The position numbers were made by a program, and so were the translations under genes. From Diphasiastrum complanatum (lineage: Eukaryota > Streptophyta > Lycopodiopsida > Lycopodiales > Lycopodiaceae), in assembly GCA_029204225.1 (NCBI GenBank), contig CM055099.1, forward strand, positions 65,995,852 through 66,059,851: 64,000 nucleotides of DNA. The letters are read 5' to 3'. This document shows, one piece after another, positions 12,297 to 24,200 of the stretch (positions are counted from its first letter, which is position 1; every line of letters starts with the position of its first letter). The notes under the pieces are model-generated. The model had not been told where the DNA came from, searched no databases, and was given only the letters and a program-made list of their open reading frames with translations.

Positions 12297-15200
12297 CTGA
12301 AACTCCATACACAGGAAGGAATCAACTTTCAAAAAAATGCACCAGTACTGGAAGCACAAAAGGTAAATAGATATTAATGATTACCTTGCGTTCTATCAAA
12401 TGATCCCAAGGTCTTCCATTGAACAAGTAAAGCACGGTTAACTTGATTATATCCAAGGGAATAAATGTTATGAAGTCATAAAGCCAAATTACTCCTGCCC
12501 AACCCCATCCAATTCCACGAATAGGGACGAATCTCCAGTCGGCATATACAGCAATAAGAGTTGCAACCTGCATGCACATTGCAATTGTAAGCTTAAAAGT
12601 ACATTCTTTTTGTAGCTAAAGATAAACATCATACATCCAGCAGTAACAATGACTGCATATGGAACTGAGTTCCTTGATTGTGTTCTACAGAGATATATTT
12701 CTGCGGACTTACCAACTGCGCCACAACAAATGCACCAATTAGAAGCATCCCAGGACGTTCTGCACAGGAAAAACCTTGGGATCTCGTCACAAAGATGACA
12801 GCCTGACTGATTATGCTTACTTGCAGATAGAGGGCTGAAGCAGCTTCAGCATACTTGAATCCCTTCTGGCTTGGAACGAAGCCCTTCAGGCTTCGAACAC
12901 CAAAAACTCGCTGTAAAACATAATCCAAAAAATTGTAAATTCTTCATAAGGGTGGACAAACAATAAAAATGCCACCAAGACTCATGCAATGATCACCCAT
13001 TATGACGAAAATTCATGCCATTACATGTTTCATGAGCATTAAGAAAGTTAAACTTACAGAGAAAAAATCTTTTTGTATTCCGTAGAAGAACAGTACAGTG
13101 CAAACACCAAGATATACTCCAAGTACAGTGCCAAGAAGAAAAATCTCTGACAGCTTCCACTTATCAGGTGTCTGTGATGGCCTCACTCTATCCTTGGAGA
13201 TAGTGATGATTGTCCCATCATTTAAGAAAGCAATTATCAACATCATAAATGGAGGGAAATCAAACTTCCAGATAAGGGCTATTAGGAGGAAACCCAAAAC
13301 CATTCGAACAGTAATGGTTACAGCATATATGGTGTAGTTTTTCATGCGTTGAAATATAATACGGCTGCGAACAATTGCACTGATAATTGTGCTTAACCCT
13401 GGTTCTGTCAGAACAATGTCTGCAGCATCTCTTGCAGCATCTGTTGCACCTGCCACTGCAATTCCAATGTCAGCTTTTTTAAGTGCAGGAGCATCATTCA
13501 CGCCATCGCCAGTCATACCCACCGTGTGCTTGCCCTCCTGCAGCAACTTCACAATATTGTATTTGTGTTCTGCAAAGGATAGTAACAGAAACTTAGTACT
13601 GCTAATACATTCTTCTTGCCTAAAATTTTACAAAAAGATGTACATGTTTTTTCCAAAGAAACTTTCTGGATTTCCCCAAGTGAAAGTAACAATATAATGA
13701 ACCACGCTGACTATCTTCATTACAGTTTACCAGGAAAAACTCCTGCAAATCCGTCTGCTTTCTCGACAATTTCCTTAAGTTCAACACCATGTGGTAGCTC
13801 TACTTGACCAGTCAGAATGGATGCTGCATACATGTTGCTTCCCATACCAAGCCTCCTTGCAGTTTCCTTTCCAATGGCGAGTTGGTCACCTAGTCAAAGT
13901 ACTTCGACATAGGTTACATGTACAAAAACGCAATAAAAAAAATTCACTAGCAGATAGAACTTGAAGAACAGGATTTAGAAACAGCTGTAAAAAACATCAA
14001 ACTTTTAGCTATTTGTTTGAATTAAACACCCCTAAAATGGCAACAATTTAATATCAAAACATCGGATGATTCGTGAAGCATATGTTCCCAAACTTCATAG
14101 AAGTATATGATAAAAATATCACAAGTCATTAAACTGAAGAAAGCTATTATTAAATAATGTCAACTGAATCAAGGCAGGAACCAAAAAAAACTTAAAGCTA
14201 GACAAGTGATCTTAAGCATCAAGAAAGATGAAGTCTCTTACCAGTAACCATTTTGACATTTATTCCCAGCTGTAAAGCTCTTTTTATTGTACCCGCTGTA
14301 TCATGACGAGGAGGGTCCAACAAGGGAATGATGCCTACCATCTCCCAAGGTCCTCCCAGACTATCAAGCCTCCCATCTGGCACTTCCTGCATGAAATTTC
14401 AGATGAAATGTCCGTGTGTGCTGACTCTGGAAAAGTAAACTATTTCAAATTCATGAAATAACAGTTAGTAAAAGATTTGGAGCACTAATGATGGGTTGAA
14501 ATAGTCAACTGCAGACCTGCCTTGCAACACCAAGTGCTCGCACACCTCGCTCTGCTAGCTTTTCAATGGCTTCTTGTACTCTTTTTTTAATTTGATCTTT
14601 ATTCTGAGCCAACTCCAAAATCTACACATGCCAAATGAAAAAAGCCAAACCAAAGTTCACTAACACTAACCATTTTCATGTAAAAACTCAAAGAATCTCA
14701 GTGAAAAAGCTGTACCTGTTCAGGTGCACCTTTGCTCGCACGGTGCAACTTGTTGTCAGGTGTTGTATAAGTCAAAGCAGCACGTTTATCCACTGGATTG
14801 AAAGGCAGAAAGTGGAGTTCTTGAATACCGTCACGAGCCTACATGGAAAACAAAAGAGAGTCTGCCATCGTCACCAATGGTCAACCAAAAAAAGTTATCA
14901 ATAGAAGGAAATATGGGATGGTTAACTTACTAAGGAACGATCAGGTAAAGCATCGATGATGGCTTTGTCGATTGGCTCAGGGTTGTGCACACGAGATGCA
15001 CGTGCTGACAAGAGTAGAACATCATCCTTGTTCATATCTCTTGAGAAGACCTAGACAAAACACCGTGAAAATAAAATCAGAAGAATAGAAGATCTAGACA
15101 TCAGTATAAACATCTGTAACTATATTAACTTAGTACCAAAAGCAAATGAAATGTACAGAACTGAAATAACAGAATTGACAGCCTTGAATGGCAAAAATTA

Positions 15201-18200
15201 TTAACTTATTACCTCAATTAAGTCCTTATCAACTGACAATTTATTCAGGGTGAGGGTTCCAGTCTTATCACTGCACAGGATGTCCATTCCTGCCATCTCT
15301 TCGATAGCAGTCATTCTTTTCACAATAGCACCCTAAGAGTTATATGAAGGGAAGAAGTTAAAAGAACACTCTTTAAGAAAGCAATCTTCATTTTGGCGCT
15401 CTCACAAATACTGACTTCTGTCAAGTCATGAGGCAATACAACAGTTGTTGTTGGAGACTTAAATGATTGAAAGACTTTGATGTTTTCAGAATAAATTGGA
15501 AGTAGTACAGTCTGGAAAAGGAGATAAGGTACAAATACTTGCTTGATCTGCAAGATGATGAGATCCTATTGCCATTGTGATTGAGAGAACAGTAGGCATC
15601 GCAATAGGAATTCCTCCTATCAGCAGTACTAAAATATTGTTTACTCCATCGCGATAGCGGCGCCGTTGAATAGGATACATCACTATCACTTCCAAAATTA
15701 TGCCCAGAAATATAATACAGATGCAGAAAGAGCCAATGGCAGTAAGCACCTGTTTCCATCCCAATAGGCTTGTTAATGCAGATATTACCAGACCCAAATT
15801 ACTTAACAATCCATTATGCGTAGATGTGAAGTTATACATCAAACCGATAACCTGTATACAAGTTCTAGATATTTCTACCATGAAATTAAAGTCTGTACAC
15901 TCTAGAAATTAAACAATTAGTCTTCATAGGGTGCTTAAGGAAATCTATTTCACAGTGACCTATCAACTAGGTAGTCTGTCTGGAGAAAAATTCCCATTCC
16001 TAGGCATAAAAACTAATGAGGATGATCCCATAGGCTGGTATTTTCTAGCCCAAACTTCTGACTTTTGATGAGCTGTAACCTGCTTCTGAATTTCTTTATC
16101 AGCATCAAAATTTGTGATAAGTGTAACAATTGCAATGTCGCTTTCATGCCCCTTGATTTCTAGGAGCAGTTCCCTTAATTTGTGATAAGTGTAACAACTG
16201 CAATGTCGCTTTCATGCCGCATATTCACCCTTAATTTTCACGAGCATGTCAAAAATCCCAATATTTGGTGAAATCCATAGACCTAGCTAGAATGAGCAGA
16301 GTAAGATCACGGGATGTCAATAAATCATAATTTTCCTCAGAATCTGAATTGTTTGCAAAGTTTAATTCTGATTTCTCTTCAACAATACATAGTAAAATGA
16401 GAAGCAAGTACTTTATTGAAATTGTATGACAGATGGGGCCTCACTGATTGATATAGGTCCCCAAAGAACTGAATTGCAATGGGCCAGCTTCAAGGCACGC
16501 GGTCATTAGTCCAATTGTTACGAGGGTCTGACCTTGTCAGAAGCCAAATCCTAAGTGGACAGCTTACTGTTCTATTTCAGCATTTTATGAATCTTGTAAT
16601 GTATGCATTTCTAGATCAGTATCAAAGAACTTTCTAAGACAAGGAGGAAGCTTTTATGTGGGAGAAATTGAGTTATGAGCTTTTGAAAGTGCTCAACAGC
16701 CTTACAAGCTCTTTTAGCAAGCTGCTCCATTTTTGGGCTTGTCAAAATTCTACATTAATATCACGTTAAGATGCTAAGGGATCTAGTTTGAGATTACAAT
16801 TTGAATATCTGAATGTTCGGTGAAATTGAAATTAAGCCATTTGAGTTTCCCTGGACCTCCATCTCTTTCACCTGATACTGCCAAAAGTTTTCAGGCAGGG
16901 TTTCTAAACACATCTAGTTTTTTCTGACACTTCTTTGCTGCATTATTTTATACCTTTGCAGGGTTCAAGACATATTTGTTGTCTGTCCAGCATCTTCAGC
17001 ACATAGATCATTTTGAAGCAGATTTGGTACTTTTTCTTCACCAATCTTCATTTTGCCTTACACTTGAATTGTAAGTGCCTGTTGGGCATATCTACAGCTG
17101 CTGTTAATCTTTTTGTCAATTTTTTTACACATTGGAGCTATTTTAGACCACTTTTTGACCAATTATGTTATTTGTTCAAAACAAGAACATTCATATCACT
17201 TTTCAGCATTCTGGAATAAAATTGATGCATTTTTTGGCCTACTTTCATTCTTAGTCATTAGCTCAGCAGCCAACCTTTCTTGAGATCACTTTGAAATTTG
17301 AGCCATTTTTCTTCGCTTTTGATTCATGAAATTCGCAAACAAGCCCTATATTCTATCATCGTATGCCCTAGAGAGTAGCCAAATTCAAGGACAGAACTCA
17401 TCGACACGGTTAACGGCCTTCAGGACCGTGAGTGTTTGAAAAATGTGAAGACTGGTTTGATGATAAAATCTAAAGCTTTTGAAAAAAAGATTCGAAGCTG
17501 GATGGCAAGATTAAGATTCTTGTGCAACTAGGGTACTCCCATTCCTTAGTTGGTAAATCCAGTTCCTCATCACTCGCTGATTCTCGTGTTACTAACTCTA
17601 TATGGACAAAAAGTTCGATCTTCAGTGTGTTCTTCTCCTATGATTGTTCCTTATTTATCTCACTGCTGAGCGTACTGCTTGTACAATTATATCATTCGCC
17701 ACAGTGTGAAATCCACTTGTTACTCCTCAAATGTTTTCGTAAGGTGTTCTTTGTCAAATGCATAGCTCAAACGAGTGTACTTCAGAACACGGTTTGCTTC
17801 ACATCGCCTTTCATCAACAACCATCCTATGACATCTCTAATTTTGTGGCTTCCTTTTTAATTGTGCAACATCATAGCTGCTGCTGCTTTTTTGCCATTTA
17901 CATGTTTGCGGTGTCTTCTTTTGTATGACCTTTTCACAGCTGCTTCTTTTGTATCCAAGCTTCTACAACATATACATTCACCTAAATCAATATTTTTCAA
18001 ACTATATTCTTCAGCAGCATCTTGTACTTTTACAATTTTGCCAACAATTGGGGACAATGTTTCTGTCAGCAGACATGAAAGTAGTGAATATGTGATCAGG
18101 CCTTTATTGGTGTCTTACAGTGCTGCAAGCAGTATGTATGTATTAGCAATTTCTCTTTAACAAAAGAACAACCATCAAGGCTTTGGATGTGTTTTATGTG

Positions 18201-21200
18201 TGCATTTTTTAGTGTGGATATGTTCTTAACTTCAAGACTCATTTTTTGCTATACACAACTACAATAATGGTGCTTCAGATTTCAATAGGATTTCAATGCC
18301 AAGTATCTCTAGCCTCACTCTCAGAAAGTCACCTTAAAATCACAATCTAATCTACAAGTTACATACCTTCTGGAGATGACCAGAAATCTCAGTCGTGTCC
18401 ACTAGATGTGCAGCTTTCCCAAAAAAAGAATGCACCCCAGTAGCTATCACCACTGCTTCAGACTCCCCTTGTTTGCATGTTGAACCTGAGTAAACTTCGT
18501 CACCCAACGTCTTGGTTACTGGTAAAGATTCACCTGTAAGAGCAGACTGCCAAAACATACAATGCTATTGCCACATTATTTCCTTAACAGAGAGGTGGAG
18601 ATTTACCAACAAAACATTACATAGTCCATGAAATAGAGAGAGATATTGCAAATGGAGTGATCACTCATTGAGGACTGATAGCAACAGTGTAGTCTGTATA
18701 AGAATTGTTAGAAATTAGAGCACATAGTAATCATTCAAGCCATAGGAGAGAGAACACCATAACTTGCTTGCATTAGAGAGAAGGCGTAATGATACAATAG
18801 AGAATGATTCAAGTGAGAGAGATGAAATAGCTACTATGTTCTTACGCGTCTGGTCCACTATTACTGAAGTCCTTTTGTACTACTACACACATAAGGATCG
18901 GTCCACATTAACTACATCATTGGCACTTTGGGCCCTTTGGTTATTTAATACTTGAGAGTACATTGCCAGTACATTTATTAAGTACAGTAGATAACTAACT
19001 TATGTAACATGTTTAACTAAGCAAGTACATGTGCTTAACTAGCACATGAAGGTAAACTACTGATAGTAACCCTGATTAACTGCTGATGTGGTGGTACACC
19101 TGTCAACTATTTGTGCCAAGTAATGACGTCGTCTATCATGGAGATGAAGCTCATACCTCCAACAAGAATGATGATGATGATAAGCTGATTTTGGCTAAAC
19201 GTAAGTTAAATCTGACCTAAATTATGCTAAGCTTATATTGAAGTAAGTTAAAATTACTCTTCATACAATTAATCTAACAAATGGAGAGGTGCCGGACCAG
19301 AGGGTCTAACAAGTTTGGGATACAAACCTGATAAGACTGAGCAAGCTCATTCAAATGTCAAGTCATTGATGATAAGATTAGATGACCTTATGGGCCTAAG
19401 AGGCCAAATCACATGGTCGACATACATTCTAATCAAAAATGTGGAGGGGACCCCATACCTGAAGTGGAGTCCATAAATGACCTATTAATCTCCCTCCTAA
19501 AAGAGACTCCAAAATGTGGATGCCAAAAAATGGGAATTATAACAAGATTTCATATAATAAAGAAGTTGCTGCAAAATGTCATGCCAAAGAAACCACTGAT
19601 AGTGTAGCAAAAATGTCACCAATCAACATGTCCCAAAGTAGAAGCTGCAAAAACACGAAATATGTCAGTTGACTATGAATCACATAGTTATTCAAATGGA
19701 GCAAGAGAATGACATCATCGAGGAGAAACTTTGATGCATCCAATGATATTCATTGCAGGTAACTAATAGCTAACATCAAAACATCAAGTTTAAGACCTAA
19801 AAATTGTGATATGTGGAGGCCTATTTGCCCCTCAGTCCCTAATAATGAGTTGGTCTATCCTTAGGGACTCCCTACCCACACAACAAATCCTAACAATTTT
19901 ATCTGTAGTATAGGTTATAAGAAGATCCTCCCTGTATGATGTGACATTTTCCAGACTAATTTAACCTTCTCTGTTTGTGAGTTTGGCCAGAAGTTTCTTT
20001 TGTGACATTTGTTGAGGTTTCCCGAATCTGTTAGCTATTCAAGTCATGTGTTTCTATCTGTACATTTGTTTGCAATAGCATCCATTAGTCATATAAAAAA
20101 TAGAAACACCCTGTCTATCACATGTAATCTCTGAATGAACGTCCTGGGTATATGGAGTTGTACCTGATCGACCTTCATCTGATCTCCATTAAGAAGGCGT
20201 GCATCTGCAGAAATAATGTCGCCTCCTTTGAGACTTATGACGTCACCTGGAACCAACTTTTCTGCTCTTTCAACCTTCCACTGTCCGTTACGGAGAACCT
20301 GAATTGAGGACAAGAAGCTGTGTTTGAAATTCCATAACCCTTCTTTCAGCCAATTATGCTCACAATAGCATATGACGAGTGCACCAAGGTGCTATAGAAT
20401 GTGCAAGGTTTAATATCAAAATCCTCGTTTCTCTGGGATAAAACTTTTAACAGGAAATTCCTCTAATTTCTCCTCCAGTGAATAATCTGATATAGCGCTC
20501 TGTGCCCAAAACCACTCATGCATGTTCTGCTGTTTTACACACTCGTTAGCAAATAGCTACTTGCTGCTTACAAAAAACTTTGTACCCAGAAGAGTAATCT
20601 AAGCTACTTAGCTCAAAAGACAATAGCAGTTCCTCTCGGTTGAACTCTTTCTTATTCTTACTAACAGCTACATTGGATAACAGTGTTCTTGTTCCTACAG
20701 CATTTCCAAATAAGTTTATTTTGCCAAAAAATATGAGAAACAAATATTTTCATCTCAGTTCTCAAGGAATGTCCCATAAAGGAAACTTTGAAAGCAGAAA
20801 ATATCAGAATTTCCTGTAAGCAGATCCACGCGCCACGACTTTCTTGGCAGGAGTATATCACATGTTTAATACAAAGAAAGATTTGACAAGTAAAGACCTA
20901 GGCCAATTGTTATGGTTGATTAAATTGAAGTATGTGAACAAGTTTACCTTTGCTTCTAGTGCTAAATTAGCCATTAGAGCCGATGCAGCTTTCCCTGCAT
21001 TTCTCTCTTCGATAAAACTCAATGTTGCATTTACTAGCAGAAGTATTATAATTCCAACAGCATCTTCCCAATCTGGAGGTTGTCCCTGCACACCATCCAT
21101 TCTGGAGGATTTCAGAGACGAACATTTCAAAATTATCAATCATATTTTTCTGATTGTCAGATTATCGATCATATTTTGATCACCATTATTTTCCATTCTA

Positions 21201-24200
21201 AAACTGTACATATGGAACGAAAAGAAAGAGGAAAAATTAAACACCTGTCCATTTGCAGCAACAAGCGCTATGAATGCAGCCAATTCCATGACCCATGACA
21301 GAGGGTTCCATAAAAAGCTTAAGAATTCCAAAACTGGATGTCGCTGTACACACATATTATATGCACATTCAAGAACATATTCCATCGCATTTACAACCAC
21401 ACACTCAAGCAAGGACATAATGCATCAGAAAGTTTGCCACTGTTGAAGATCGTTCAGAAACAAAAAGATAGACTGACTGAGACATATCTACATTTACCCA
21501 AACAAAACAAAGGAAAGCAACGACAACTGAGCCTCTGTCGTACCTTTTTTTCTTCAAGCTTATTTGCCCCAAAAATAAGCAGACGCTTAGATGCTTCCGC
21601 CTCACTTAAACCAGCTCCCGTAGATTTCAGCTGCCGAAGAACATCCTCCAAAGGAAGCTGTTCCTGCAATGTTACGGAAAAAAACAAAGCCAACCCTCCA
21701 TTTCAATTATATTGAACTGTGTGATTCTTCCTCAATCAACGTCAGAATAGTGTGAGATTTGGCAAAATTATGGCTGAATTATATCTTACAGAAATCCCTG
21801 CCAAGCGAGAGGAGAGGCATGTATCACAAGTAATTATTCAACACACAGCGTTGCTGCAACAGCAATACAAGTATGAAGCCATTTGAAGATGTGTTCCAAA
21901 AGAAACAAATGCAGAGAGGATGTGAATGAATAAGTGAGCAATGTGAATGATTGATGGGAAGTAGGCAGCCATAGCCATTGATGGAATTATCATAGGCTCA
22001 TCAAATTGCATGTGGGTTCATGAATTGGATATCATATGGAGCTCACAATTAAATTATTTCCAATGCTATGTCATAGCTAAACTGGTAATTAAAGAGGAGA
22101 GGAGAGGATCACAAGTAATTATTGAGCACAGACTGTTGCTGCAACAGCAATACAAGTATGAAGCCATTTGAAGATGTGTTCCAAAAGCAGAGAGTATGTA
22201 ATTGAATGAGTGAGCAATGTGAGTGATTGGTGGGAAGCAATTGTGAGTAGGTAGCCATAGCCAGTGATGGCATTAGGCATAGGCTCATCAAATTGCATGT
22301 GGGTTCATGAATTGGATATCATATGGAAGCTCTTGCTCAAGTGTATAGTGGCTATGTTCTTGACGAATGAGAGTGTGCCACATCAGCAAAAACTATGCAT
22401 TTGCCGATTACTAGTTTTGATATGATGTATCATTGGAAATAATTTGATTTTAAAAAGAGATGTAGATTATGTCCATATGTGCTCGGAATAGGCCACATAC
22501 GTGTAGCAAGCGTCGTTGCTGCTGCCTAGGTATGCTATATGGTGTATTTGGCCTGCTCTCAAGGGATACGTAGTCCAAAGCATTGACGAAAGTGCTCGAC
22601 ACACCCTTATCCCATGGTGCAAAATGCTTGTGAGATGCCATCATGATCCCTCACGGAGCATGATGCACCCTTGGATAGGATGGTGCCTTACGCTCCTCCC
22701 CATTCTACGATGCCACTTCAGGATAGTAACTAAGATTTCTTCCCAACATATAATTTAACATTTCTAGTAAAGCAACTTCTTTCCATGTTTAACACATCCT
22801 TTATAAAAGTACACCCAAAGGGGTTGGCTTAGTTGGTTAGCTTGGCATTCAAAGTTTCTTTGGGCCCAAATTCGAGCCTCCCTTGGAAACCAGTAAGCAT
22901 TTATAAAAGTTTACAGGTGATTCAAAATCATGGCAAATTGAACTCACTAGAGGAGAACGGAGGAGAGGCAACTATGGTGTTTGGGTGGCTACATCGTGGG
23001 CTTAGTATGTAAGTATGTCGGAGTGTGTACACGAGTTTATGAGTTTTAATGGTGATGGTACCCATACTTAAAGCATGTATACTTTGTCATGAAGTCTTTG
23101 GACAACTTAGTCATGGTATTATAATTGCATCGAGTTAATTAGTTGGCATGTGTCATTGGTTTTCATCTTGGCCTCAAGCTTGATTATTTCTTTATTGTTT
23201 TATCTTTGTCAGAGGTGGTTGATCAATAGTTTGAAAAGGGAAAGGTAATGAAAATAACAAGCTAGCCAGAACTACTAAAAAACTATCTTAATTTGATGCA
23301 AAAAGTACAAATATTGTTGGGGTGTTTTTTGCATGCATTGCTTGCACTTCAAATATTCAGCTAAAGTGAGTGTAGTCCAACAATGCTTGGGGCTTGCAAA
23401 CAATCAAACAATATCAATTTTGGAACTCAAAGTCCTTAATATCCCAAGCAATACTTTCAAATGGGTCCAAGGTTGGTGGAATATTTCTATTCAACTAATT
23501 AGAAGAGCAACATATGCCAACACAATTGGTGTATGCAAACCATACCTCAGACTATGATCAAAAGTGATTGGCTACACTCAATCTAATTTACAATAACATC
23601 ACACCACTCAAAGCCACCTCTCCTAGCATTATCAATAGCAAATCATACATGAAATAAATGCATCTTACTTTCGAAAGCAACCAAATTTAGACCCCAAGTC
23701 CAATGATACATTGTATATCAATGAGCATAAGGATATGCCACGATATATCTCATGTGTTACCAAGCAAAATTTATTTCATGTGCTACTTAAACAAGGAATC
23801 AATCCAAACCTCCATTTTATTCCTCCAAGTTCTTCCTCAAAACCAATGAATGAATTATTTCGCAGAGAATGTTGACACGTAGTTTTTCTCCTCATTTTAT
23901 AAGAAAATCTTCGTGCTATGGAAGGCGCCGGGCACAAGCCATTCTGCTTGGTTGGAAAGCCGAACCAAGCAGAATGGCCTGTGCCCGGCGCCTTCCATTT
24001 CATAATGGATACTTTGACTTTTTCCACATGTCCTTTATGAAGCATAATTAGCACTTTGACTTTTTATGACCAATCAAAAACTGCCACGTGGCAGCCTGAT
24101 GCTTGATGCGCAGGTTGGAAAGCAGTGTACCATTTTTTTTTTTGAAGAAATCAGATGACTATTCTGCTTTTTAATCCATTAAAAATGGGCAGAATAGTCA

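Noticed and set aside
16600-18160. Plus-strand coding frames inside the H+-ATPase intron
   Set aside because: Frames of 66-112 codons with Phe/Leu/Ser-rich, AT-driven composition and no family signature; they lie within a well-defined intron.
22825-22878. Functional tRNA gene
   Set aside because: A and B boxes are present, but a tRNA cloverleaf is not evident, the B box is imperfect in both copies, and each insert has target duplications, which points to a retroposon.
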